From: a bacterium
Lineage (GTDB): Bacteria; Vulcanimicrobiota; Xenobia; Xenobiales; Xenobiaceae
Direction of reading: 5' to 3'
NCBI GenBank assembly: GCA_017444165.1
Contig: JAFSXH010000050.1
Location: 1-10,947 of the forward strand
Length of the DNA: 10,947 nucleotides
The translations under genes were made by a program, and so were the position numbers. Positions 1 to 6,601 of the stretch are shown here, piece by piece (the first letter of the stretch is position 1; the number at the start of each line of letters is the position of its first letter). A model generated the notes under the pieces. The model did no database searches. It was given only the letters and a program-made list of their open reading frames with translations, and had not been told where the DNA came from.

Positions 1-2
1 CT

Positions 3-77
3 GGAAAAATAAAATCGATAGAGATAGAACCTGGCGATCTCATCTCTGCCGACCAGATAGTAGCTTATATTGAGTGA
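3..77 (+). CDS. C-terminal end of a biotin carrier (biotinyl) domain protein, 5' part outside the window
   Basis: An open frame enters from the left edge and gives 24 residues before a TGA stop: GKIKSIEIEPGDLISADQIV, then AYIE. This resembles the last strands of a biotin/lipoyl attachment domain (G-x-I-x-x-I-x-I-x-x-G-D-x-I...Q-x-V-A-Y-I-E). The biotinylated lysine would lie upstream, outside the window. The gene next door is the decarboxylase beta subunit, whose partner is a biotin carrier that delivers the carboxyl group. This is therefore probably the C-terminus of an oadA-type alpha subunit or of a separate carrier (mmdC/gcdC type). The sequence left here cannot tell these apart. Confidence 0.72.
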   Translation, partial: GKIKSIEIEPGDLISADQIVAYIE

Positions 78-79
78 GG
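76..79 (+). promoter_or_regulatory. Ribosome binding site of the decarboxylase beta subunit
   Basis: GAGG lies seven bases before the ATG at 87 and overlaps the TGA stop of the upstream biotin carrier frame. This arrangement suggests translational coupling within the operon and supports the long N-terminal extension being translated. Confidence 0.6.
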
Positions 80-86
80 TTGAGAT

Positions 87-1481
87 ATGTCAGCAATAAA
101 TAGGCTTATTTTGAGCATAGTGCTGGTCTTATCTTTGTGTTGGCCAGCGGTGGCTGATCCTCTTAGTGTAAATCCTCAAGATGGCAGTCCAGAATCGAAT
201 AAAGTAGTCGTTGAAGAGTCTCAACAAGATGTTGTACCTTCTACAGCCCCAGAAGAGGAAGAAGAGACAGAATCAAAAGTTGTTACAGATTCTTCTATTC
301 CACCCGCACCCGAAGCCAGTATCAGATCTGTCTCTGATACAGCTAGTATACTTTGGGAATCTACGGGTATCTCTGGCTTTTGTAAGGATGATGGCTACAA
401 AAATTTAATCATGATAGGTGTTAGCCTATTGTTGATCTATTTGGCTATAGTTAAAGGCTACGAACCTCTCCTGCTTTTGCCTATAGGTATTGGAGGTCTT
501 CTCTCCAATATTCCCAATGGAGGTATTTCCGAACCAGGCGGTTTCCTCTACGTGATTTACAAAGCTGGTATTGAAACGGGCCTATTCCCGCTCCTGATCT
601 TTATGGGAGTAGGAGCTATGACAGATTTCGGTCCCCTGATCGCCAATCCTAAACTAGCCATTTTAGGAGGCGCAGCCCAATTTGGCATCTTCTTCGCCCT
701 CTTAGGAGCCTTATTTTTGTCTGAGTACATACCAGGGATCAATTTTGGTCTCAAAGAGGCGGCCAGTATCGGCATTATCGGTGGAGCAGACGGACCTACG
801 GCTATATTTCTAACTAGCCGCCTCGCTCCCGATCTCTTGGGTTCAATCGCTGTAGCGGCCTATTCATACATGGCCCTAGTTCCCATTATTCAGCCCCCCA
901 TTATGAGAGCTTTAACGACTGAGTCAGAGCGCAATATCGTCATGCATCAGATGCGCCCCGTCTCTAAAGAGGAAAAGATCGTCTTCCCGATCATGGTAAT
1001 CTTGCTCTGTGCCTTTTTGTTACCTTCAGCGGCTCCGCTCATCGGTTCTCTGATGTTCGGCAATATAGCTCGCGAGTGTGGAGTAGTCAACAGACTCTCC
1101 GACACAATGCAAAACGCTATGTGCAATATTGTCACCATAATGTTGGGAACTACGGTCGGTTCCAAACTCTCTGCCGACAAATTCTTAACTCCAGACACTT
1201 TGGGTATATTGTTCCTAGGTTTAATAGCCTTCTGTGTAGGAACGGCTTCGGGTGTGTTGATAGGCAAATTGATGAACGCTATCAACAAGAAAGATCCCAT
1301 CAATCCCCTTATTGGTGCAGCTGGCGTTTCAGCCGTACCTATGGCTGCAAGAGTCGTCAATGGCGTAGGCTTAGAGACGAATCCGCGCAACTTCTTGCTA
1401 ATGCACGCTATGGGTCCTAACGTCTCTGGTGTTATTGGATCAGCAGTTGTGGCTGGACTCTTAATGGCAATGTTGCAATAA
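87..1481 (+). CDS. oadB: Na+-translocating decarboxylase beta subunit (OadB/MmdB/GcdB family)
   Basis: Polytopic membrane protein that decarboxylates carboxybiotin and couples this to Na+ export. Family motifs are plain: EPLLLLPIGIGGLLSNIP (about 126-143), GAMTDFGPLIANP (176-188), GGADGPTAIFL (232-242), MALVPIIQPPIMRALTT (262-278), LIGAAGVSAVPMAARV (408-423) and NPRNFLLMHAMGPNVSGVIG (432-451). The Asp in TDFGP and the polar residues of the last motif fall where Na+-site residues are known in Klebsiella OadB. The long loop that Klebsiella OadB carries after GGLLSNIP is absent, as in MmdB-type subunits. Unusually, about 85 residues precede the first core helix: a signal-like hydrophobic segment (6-22, possible cleavage AVA|D), then an acidic and proline-rich linker containing EEEEE. 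The start follows the biotin carrier stop by nine bases, with GAGG (76-79) as ribosome binding site. The family is certain; the substrate (oxaloacetate, methylmalonyl-CoA or glutaconyl-CoA) is not. Confidence 0.95.
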   Translation: MSAINRLILSIVLVLSLCWPAVADPLSVNPQDGSPESNKVVVEESQQDVVPSTAPEEEEETESKVVTDSSIPPAPEASIRSVSDTASILWESTGISGFCKDDGYKNLIMIGVSLLLIYLAIVKGYEPLLLLPIGIGGLLSNIPNGGISEPGGFLYVIYKAGIETGLFPLLIFMGVGAMTDFGPLIANPKLAILGGAAQFGIFFALLGALFLSEYIPGINFGLKEAASIGIIGGADGPTAIFLTSRLAPDLLGSIAVAAYSYMALVPIIQPPIMRALTTESERNIVMHQMRPVSKEEKIVFPIMVILLCAFLLPSAAPLIGSLMFGNIARECGVVNRLSDTMQNAMCNIVTIMLGTTVGSKLSADKFLTPDTLGILFLGLIAFCVGTASGVLIGKLMNAINKKDPINPLIGAAGVSAVPMAARVVNGVGLETNPRNFLLMHAMGPNVSGVIGSAVVAGLLMAMLQ

Positions 1482-1495
1482 ATAACTCTTATAAC

Positions 1496-1540
1496 AAAAA
1501 AAAGGCGTGTGATTTATTTTAATTCACACGTCTTTTTTTT
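1496..1540. terminator. Bidirectional rho-independent terminator between convergent genes
   Basis: An A-run, the arm GGCGTGTGATTT, a short loop, the arm AATTCACACGTC and a T-run form a hairpin flanked by A8 and T9. One arm position is a G-T wobble and the loop-proximal pairing is slightly ragged. It lies 15 bases after the beta subunit stop. Because it carries A and T runs on both sides it should stop transcripts from both directions. The stop codon of the Fic-like gene sits at its right edge (1540-1542). Confidence 0.88.
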
Positions 1541-2733
1541 TACACCAGTTGATAGGAAGTTGTTCTTCCCTTGCCTACTTTCTTTAGAACCTTATCTTTA
1601 CAGAGTCTGCCTAAAACTGATTCTATAGTAGGAACACTGATCTCATAACAAATCTCATGTATTTCACTCTTATTGAGATTAATATCGCCATCTTTGAAAA
1701 GGGCTCTAATACATTTGGCTTTGCGATCCCTTCCACCTAAAGGCAGAAGGCGATAAAAGAAGTGTTCATAGGCCAAAGAGAGATGGCGCAGAGCGTACAT
1801 TATGATCGGAGTGTCATTGCCAAAGAGATATTGTCGAAAAGCAGTCAGGAAAGTATCCACTCCATCGTCACGACTCATAACCTTGCTAATCAAATAATAG
1901 CTCACATACCTGTAGACCTTGTAACCACTCTTGTCAAGGAGTATCATCAACAGCAACTCAGCTGTAAGGAACATTTCGACAGCACTTTTAAAAGGACTCA
2001 TGCGCAACAGACTAGCCACAAATCTAGGAATCAATAAAAGTGGTTCTATTCCATTCACATCTTCATTGTAATTTTCACAGATAGACTCTAACTCAGAAGC
2101 AAAATCTCCCTCGTAAGTTTCACATTGTTTTAAAATATCGAGATTGCCATTTATCTGGCTACTATCTACGGCTTTAACTATAGAGTGAAATTCATCAGAT
2201 TCTTTGTTAGCCGTAACGACATAATAGCGAACACTATCCCTGCTAGTCCAACAGTCTGCTTCTTCAACATTACCCAAAAATAAAGATCTGTACACACTCA
2301 ATATAGAGTCAACAGAAAGTTTAAACTCATCGGCAGACTCCAATAACATCAGAGAGCGAGCCAAATTCTTAATGAAGAGACTGCGGCCCAGTTTTGTCAT
2401 CTTTTTGCCATTAAAGTTATCACAGCTATTGAGATCTATATGCTCAAAACTACTTTTAAAATTATCCCTTCCCTCTCTTAAAAACTCATCAATAAACTCT
2501 TCTTCCTCTTCTTCACTCAAAACAGGCATTTGCAATGTGTTGCAGAGCAATTGCAAATTTTTCATAATAGTGGCATCGGGCAACTCTTGCATAACGGCAG
2601 GATCAATATAGCTCAAAACCTCAAATTTTCCCCTGCTCTCATGTACTTCAGTCAATAAACGATACAAAGACGGAGATAAATCGAGCCTATCATTCTTACT
2701 ATCACCAGAAGCATATCTATTATGCGTAATCAA
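1540..2733 (-). CDS. Fic-family protein with a degenerate active site, C-terminal winged helix
   Basis: Full-length (397 aa) relative of Fic proteins with a C-terminal winged helix. Recognisable blocks in order: LLTEVHESRGKFEVLSYIDP (26-45), like the N-terminal IHE-x-KGK segment of such Fic proteins; LESICENYNE (215-224); EPLLLIPRFVASLLRMSPF (230-248); LLLMILLDKSGYKVYRYVS (260-278); NDTPIIMYALRHLSLAYEHF (306-325); and the winged helix KSEIHEICYEISVPTIESVL (355-374) ending KKVGKGRTTSYQL. The AMPylation motif HPFx(D/E)GN(G/K)R should fall at 246-254 but reads SPFKSAVEM. The catalytic His, the acidic residue, and the phosphate-binding Gly/Asn/Arg are all replaced, so no nucleotide transfer is expected. 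The frame is intact over the whole length, so it may act as a binding or regulatory pseudoenzyme. The start is TTG at 2733, chosen because AAGGAG lies nine bases upstream; no in-frame ATG occurs for 47 codons. It has its own likely promoter and follows the RTX gene terminator. Confidence 0.85.
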   Translation of the reverse strand: MITHNRYASGDSKNDRLDLSPSLYRLLTEVHESRGKFEVLSYIDPAVMQELPDATIMKNLQLLCNTLQMPVLSEEEEEEFIDEFLREGRDNFKSSFEHIDLNSCDNFNGKKMTKLGRSLFIKNLARSLMLLESADEFKLSVDSILSVYRSLFLGNVEEADCWTSRDSVRYYVVTANKESDEFHSIVKAVDSSQINGNLDILKQCETYEGDFASELESICENYNEDVNGIEPLLLIPRFVASLLRMSPFKSAVEMFLTAELLLMILLDKSGYKVYRYVSYYLISKVMSRDDGVDTFLTAFRQYLFGNDTPIIMYALRHLSLAYEHFFYRLLPLGGRDRKAKCIRALFKDGDINLNKSEIHEICYEISVPTIESVLGRLCKDKVLKKVGKGRTTSYQLV

Positions 2734-2742
2734 AGGCTTACA

Positions 2743-2748
2743 CTCCTT
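2743..2748 (-). promoter_or_regulatory. Ribosome binding site fixing the TTG start of the Fic-like gene
   Basis: On the minus strand this reads AAGGAG, nine bases before the TTG at 2733. The match is strong and well spaced, which decides for this unusual start codon over internal ATGs. Confidence 0.75.
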
Positions 2749-2773
2749 ATTAAAGAATCTTTTTATCTAAAGC

Positions 2774-2801
2774 AATATATATGACAGATAGTATTTTACA
2801 A
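2774..2801 (-). promoter_or_regulatory. Likely sigma-70 type promoter of the Fic-like gene
   Basis: On the minus strand TTGTAA (2801-2796) is followed after 16 bases by TATATT (2779-2774). These match the -35 and -10 consensus at four and five of six positions. The -10 lies about 40 bases before the start codon, in a very AT-rich gap between the RTX gene terminator and this gene. Base composition alone makes such matches likely, so this is a moderate call. Confidence 0.45.
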
Positions 2802-2823
2802 TTAATAAGAAAAAATAGCAAAT

Positions 2824-2861
2824 AAAAAAATTCTCAGGCCAAAAGATCACCTGAGAATTTT
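2824..2861 (-). terminator. Rho-independent terminator of the RTX/M91 gene
   Basis: A perfect 12-base inverted repeat (2827-2838 and 2850-2861, arms AAAATTCTCAGG and CCTGAGAATTTT) with an 11-base loop is followed, on the minus strand, by a run of seven T (2830-2824, overlapping the arm). It lies about 30 bases after the TAG stop at 2892. Confidence 0.9.
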
Positions 2862-2891
2862 ATTGCACTCTACAGATAACTACACACTGTA

Positions 2892-4544
2892 CTAATACCT
2901 TGGCCGCTGTTCTAATCCCAAGAAACGACGCATATCATTCTCTGATATACCTTCAGGGTTGAGCTGAACCTTATTGGTCACATCCAAACCTACAGCTTGC
3001 AACTCTGCTCCGTTGACGGATCCAGCATCACCTTCAGAAGCATCCGTACCATCGTAGTTATACCAATTGTCATTCATAACTCCATGCGCAGCATCATAGG
3101 AATGAGCCATCTCATGGAAGAGACCTACTAAAGGAGGACGCTCTCCCCAACTATCGACACCTATGCGTATGCGTGAAGTATTATAGGAGATAGTAGAATC
3201 ACAACCAGAATTATCCTTTCCATTATCTTTGAGGATAGCTTTTTCTGGATTAAAACTACAATAATTACCGCCGTTGATCTCTCTAGTAGTGACATCCTTA
3301 CCAGAAGCCTTGATACCTCTCAACATAGCCTGACCAGGAGCAATAGAACTCAAAGTTTCATAATCAGACTCCACTCGCGCCTTGAAGGCTTCATCACCTT
3401 CTACTTTGAAATTGGAGGGGACAGACATCTGTTTGACTTTCTCTATTGTACTGTTACTAGCGTGAATATTATCTTTTCCATCTGTGGAAATGTGGCTCGC
3501 ACTACTGCCAGCACTAATGGTATCCTCACCTTTACCACCAGCGATCACATTCTCACCCGAAGAGGCACTGATGGTATCATCACCCTTGCCACCAAAGATC
3601 ATATCATTGCCCGCACCAGCGTTAATTACATCATCGCCTACACCACCATCAACATAATCTCTACCCGCACCAGCACTTATAGTATCAGAACCATCGAGAC
3701 CGTAAATTACATCGTTGCCTTCACCGCCACTGATCGAATCATTGCCGAAGCCACCTTCGATGTAATCGTTGCCTTCGCCACCGTTGATACTGTTGCCAAC
3801 ATACTCGGTGCTACCAAAAAGGCTGTCAAATAAATTACCAAAGAAGCCTTTATCCTCTTTCCCTACAGCCTGACCGTCTTCGTAATCATACTGGTTGGCG
3901 ATAATCTTATCATCACCCGCACCAGCATTAATACTGTTAGCCCCATAATTATCGAAGATAAAATCGTTGCCACTGCCGCCCCTGATAGTATCATTACCTC
4001 TGCCACCGACAATATGCAGAGCCTGAGCGACATCCTCATCAGCGATGATATTATCATTACCTAAACCGCCATCAATGATCAACTTCTTGGCCTCTTCAGC
4101 CGTAAAAGTATGCTCCTGACCATCGACACTGACCGTCAAGCCATTGCGATCAGCCCGCGAGATCTCGATAGTATTATTGCCACCTTTAGCCTTCAAAACG
4201 GTGTATTCACTGAGATCGACATCCTCATGATCGCCTCTGTCGGCCATAGCGTAGGCCATCTTCTGCACATCACTATCTTCAGCATACTTGCTGGCATCGG
4301 TAATAGAGAACTTAGGCTTAGCGGGAGCTTCATCCAGAGAAGCGACCTTAACACTGCCACCCAAACTGGCAATCTTGCTAGCCACCGAAGATATACCAGA
4401 CTCATCACTCTTAGCCACGGGAGTAGCTTGCTGATTGTTCTGCTGCGCCGCCGCAGTGGAGGATTCAACTTTAGGCTTATCCTCTACCTTAGATTGAAAG
4501 ATATTCGTAAACTTCTTAATAGCGTTATCTATTACCGATCCCAT
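2892..4544 (-). CDS. RTX-repeat protein with C-terminal NleD-like (M91) zinc metallopeptidase domain
   Basis: 550 aa in three parts. Residues 1-110 are polar, low-complexity and lack a Sec signal peptide (starts MGSVIDNAIKKFTNIFQ). Residues about 158-345 hold some fourteen to sixteen RTX nonapeptides of the GGxGxDxI type (for example GGEGNDYIEGGFGNDSISGG), expected to bind Ca2+ in a beta-roll. The array is interrupted at 216-250 by an insert with the segment FFGNLFDSLFG. Residues about 370-550 carry HEMAHSYDAAHG (477-488), the HExxH zinc site of the M91 family; ELQAVGLD (514-521) is a candidate for the third-ligand region. NleD, the M91 prototype, is an injected effector that cuts host MAP kinases, so a role against host cells is plausible but inferred. 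The repeats are central, not next to a C-terminal secretion signal as in type I RTX toxins, and no secretion genes are nearby. The start has AAGGG ten bases upstream, and a strong terminator follows. Confidence 0.88.
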   Translation of the reverse strand: MGSVIDNAIKKFTNIFQSKVEDKPKVESSTAAAQQNNQQATPVAKSDESGISSVASKIASLGGSVKVASLDEAPAKPKFSITDASKYAEDSDVQKMAYAMADRGDHEDVDLSEYTVLKAKGGNNTIEISRADRNGLTVSVDGQEHTFTAEEAKKLIIDGGLGNDNIIADEDVAQALHIVGGRGNDTIRGGSGNDFIFDNYGANSINAGAGDDKIIANQYDYEDGQAVGKEDKGFFGNLFDSLFGSTEYVGNSINGGEGNDYIEGGFGNDSISGGEGNDVIYGLDGSDTISAGAGRDYVDGGVGDDVINAGAGNDMIFGGKGDDTISASSGENVIAGGKGEDTISAGSSASHISTDGKDNIHASNSTIEKVKQMSVPSNFKVEGDEAFKARVESDYETLSSIAPGQAMLRGIKASGKDVTTREINGGNYCSFNPEKAILKDNGKDNSGCDSTISYNTSRIRIGVDSWGERPPLVGLFHEMAHSYDAAHGVMNDNWYNYDGTDASEGDAGSVNGAELQAVGLDVTNKVQLNPEGISENDMRRFLGLEQRPRY

Positions 4545-4608
4545 GAGACAACAACCCTTATCAATATCGTTGGGTATATATACCGCAAAAATTCATTTAG
4601 ACAATAGG

Positions 4609-5202
4609 CTAAGGAGAAACTGTCAACATTCCTGATTCACAATCTATAGTGACAAAAAAATCGCGCTCTAAAAGGGTACGTATGAAGGGCCTATTGGCTC
4701 TGAGCTCGACCTCTTTAGCGACATAACTGCCTTCAAATTCTGTAAAGTACTTCTGTAATATCTCTTCATTGGTTAAATTGGCTAAATTAGGATCACCTTG
4801 AGCGACACTGTACTTTTGCAAACGCTCGTAAGTTTCACTGGGAAATACAAAAGGCTCGTCCTCATGTTCCAACATGTACTGGCGATAAGCTTCGATAGGC
4901 TCTAAAGCTATGCCGATCTTGCTGGCGTAGGGCATCCAAACACTGTTATCAATAACTATCTCTGCCTCTTCGCCTGTGGATTGATTTTTGATCTTCAAAA
5001 GCGTAAAGACCGCCTCTGTAGACATCTTTCTGTAGCGTTTGCGATGATTCTTATTCACAACCTTAGCCTCCTTAGTCGATGAAATTTGTGGCTTAGAATT
5101 ATTTGCGTTCTCTTTGGGATCGCTGGCAGAACCTTCTTTACAGCCGCCAAGACAGACAAATCCCAATAGAGTCACAATAAAAAGTTTACGGTAAGCGATC
5201 AT
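4609..5202 (-). CDS. Small lipoprotein of unknown function, overlapping the agp-like gene
   Basis: 197 aa. The N-terminus MIAYRKLFIVTLLGFVCLGGC is a lipoprotein signal peptide with lipobox LGGC (18-21), so Cys21 should be lipidated. A Ser/Asn/Lys-rich tether (22-55) follows, then a folded part of about 140 residues (from MSTEAVFTLLKIK to the end MLTVSP) that I do not recognise. It overlaps the 3' end of the phosphatase gene by 17 bases. Its ribosome binding signals (AGGAGAG, then GAGG) lie inside that gene, so the two are almost certainly co-transcribed and translationally coupled. The protein may anchor, assist or restrain the exported phosphatase, but this is only context. Confidence 0.82.
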   Translation of the reverse strand: MIAYRKLFIVTLLGFVCLGGCKEGSASDPKENANNSKPQISSTKEAKVVNKNHRKRYRKMSTEAVFTLLKIKNQSTGEEAEIVIDNSVWMPYASKIGIALEPIEAYRQYMLEHEDEPFVFPSETYERLQKYSVAQGDPNLANLTNEEILQKYFTEFEGSYVAKEVELRANRPFIRTLLERDFFVTIDCESGMLTVSP

Positions 5203-6469
5203 AAGCCTCTATACTCTCCTGAAAACGAGATTGTAAATCACTCAAAAGGTACAAACCATCAGCATTAGCCTTTAAGCCCTTCAACTTGATGGGAAAACTT
5301 AAGGGAGGATTCTCCAAAGAGAGCAACTCACAAGAGCGCAACTGTTGGGTACTTTGATAGACCAAGTTCAAACGCGCATACTCGACACCGTCCTTATTGG
5401 CCCACTTCTCAATGACCAACTTAGAACCGATAGGAGTCTTCTTCTCAATCGTCTTGGGCAGTGAATAATCCTCCGCTCTCAAAGCGGCCAATACACTACA
5501 GATATTCGAATCGTGACCACAAAGGAAGGTAAACTTTCTCTCTGGTGCAGCTAACTCTTCGCTCATAACCTTCAACAATGGATGAGCCACATTGACGGCC
5601 ACTAAGGGAGCGGAAAAGAGAACGTCACCATAAACATCCTTGACACGAGCGACCTTCTCCCACTGACGCGCCGACAACTTCTCTCCAAAGGCGGCCTTAA
5701 CAGGATTAGACTCTTCGTAGTATTGCAAAATAAGAGCGTCACTAGCCGAGTTAGCGAACTTGAGAGAACCCTTCATAGCGGGTTCCTTATTGAGATTGAG
5801 AATAATCTCTAGATCGTCACTGCGAAAGTGTTTTAAGCCCTCCTCACGTCCCATCGGTGAATCTTTGAGATCGAGGACCTTTTCCAGAACATCGAAACTG
5901 CTTTGCAAGTCTCTGCCTATCCCTTCAAGTCCCCTATTACCTCCAAAATTATTGATCTGTTTGAGTGCCTCTTGACGAAAAGGTTCACCAACATAGGTAA
6001 GCTGAGGATTGAATACTGGATCCATAGTGCTAGGGGCGAACTTGTGTTCAACCTTAACATTAGCTACAGGTAACATACCACTAGAAAAATACTGGGCCGT
6101 GGCAATCGTGCGCTGCATAGAGTTAGCATAAAAGCGGGTCTCTCCATCTTTAGGTTGCCAATTTTCAGCGATAAACTCTTCATCTTCCAACCACTTGCGG
6201 AAGTATTGGCCCATAATCGTCTCTAAGACCCCACCGCGCAGAGATAGTTCACTAGGCTGGGAGGTCCATTTGAACCACTGGTGAGGAGTGATCTTAGACA
6301 GAGTAGAGCCATTATTAGACATCGGGGACCTTATGTTGTGGCGGCTCAGGATGACGACCTCTTTAAGCGTGTAATCTTGATGGAATCTATCGTTGGGCCG
6401 GGCTTCAACAACCGCAGAAAGGGTTAATACTAGACTAAAGAACAGTAGGATAAAAAATCTATGACGCAT
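5186..6469 (-). CDS. agp: Periplasmic glucose-1-phosphatase-like histidine acid phosphatase
   Basis: 427 aa with a Sec signal peptide (MRHRFFILLFFSLVLTLSAVVEA, about 1-23). The histidine phosphatase motif is RHNIRSP (43-49), with His44 as the phospho-accepting residue, and the proton-donor motif is CGHDSNICSVLAAL (317-330, His319-Asp320). The N in RHN, the following NNGSTLSKITPHQW, the TPIGSKLVIEKW block (345-356) and VYQSTQQLR (370-378) closely resemble E. coli Agp ([20 protein letters not shown], HDSNI), rather than AppA or fungal phytases, which carry RHG. The likely role is releasing phosphate from glucose-1-phosphate or other sugar or inositol phosphates in the periplasm. The length is normal for the family and the frame intact. 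No good ribosome binding site precedes the ATG. The lipoprotein gene overlaps its end, and a short relic of a second agp copy lies at 10009-10059. Confidence 0.92.
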   Translation of the reverse strand: MRHRFFILLFFSLVLTLSAVVEARPNDRFHQDYTLKEVVILSRHNIRSPMSNNGSTLSKITPHQWFKWTSQPSELSLRGGVLETIMGQYFRKWLEDEEFIAENWQPKDGETRFYANSMQRTIATAQYFSSGMLPVANVKVEHKFAPSTMDPVFNPQLTYVGEPFRQEALKQINNFGGNRGLEGIGRDLQSSFDVLEKVLDLKDSPMGREEGLKHFRSDDLEIILNLNKEPAMKGSLKFANSASDALILQYYEESNPVKAAFGEKLSARQWEKVARVKDVYGDVLFSAPLVAVNVAHPLLKVMSEELAAPERKFTFLCGHDSNICSVLAALRAEDYSLPKTIEKKTPIGSKLVIEKWANKDGVEYARLNLVYQSTQQLRSCELLSLENPPLSFPIKLKGLKANADGLYLLSDLQSRFQESIEAYDRLP

Positions 6470-6505
6470 GAGCGAGAAGTTGCGAAAAAGTATTTAAAAG
6501 TCCTT

Positions 6506-6535
6506 TTTATACTCAGAAACGCTCTAATTTCTAAA
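6506..6535 (-). promoter_or_regulatory. Possible promoter of the agp-like gene
   Basis: On the minus strand TATAAA (6511-6506) is preceded, 18 bases upstream, by TTTAGA (6535-6530). The -10 is good and the -35 weak. It sits in the gap between the 3' hairpin element of DUF6273 copy 1 and the agp start, about 37 bases before the ATG. This is a weak call in AT-rich DNA. Confidence 0.28.
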
Positions 6536-6590
6536 TTCACCTCCAGCGCAAGGTTCCAGGATTTTAGATTTCGCTGATATTAGAGGTGAA
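6536..6590 (-). repeat. Conserved 3' hairpin element downstream of DUF6273 copy 1
   Basis: The arms TTCACCTC (6536-6543) and GAGGTGAA (6583-6590), with an inner pair CAGCG (6544-6548) and CGCTG (6572-6576), form a bulged hairpin: a 6-base one-sided bulge (6577-6582) and a 23-base loop. It begins 11 bases beyond the reconstructed stop of DUF6273 copy 1. The block 6537-6610 is identical to 10069-10142 at 67 of 74 positions. No T-run follows, so it is not an ordinary rho-independent terminator. It may be a processing or stability element, or a recombination or retrohoming site. Confidence 0.6.
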
Positions 6591-6601
6591 GATAGTAGAT
6601 T

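Noticed and set aside
87..400. Fusion of a gamma subunit (OadG-like) to the N-terminus of the beta subunit
   Set aside because: The helix plus Pro/acidic linker is reminiscent, but after it the chain would face the periplasm, whereas the OadG tail is cytoplasmic; no OadG end motif is seen.
2144..2164. SSQINGN in the Fic-like protein as an inhibitory (S/T)xxxE(G/N) motif
   Set aside because: The key Glu is Asn and it lies only about 55 residues before the degenerate motif, unlike the spacing in class II Fic proteins; probably chance.
3462..3833. Long + strand open frame opposite the RTX repeats
   Set aside because: It is the repetitive antisense shadow of the glycine/aspartate repeats (Thr/Ile-rich), with no ribosome binding site or family likeness.
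3520..4060. Short DNA repeats that could look like a CRISPR array
   Set aside because: They encode in-frame RTX nonapeptides; repeats are imperfect, about 27 bases apart, and have no unique spacers.
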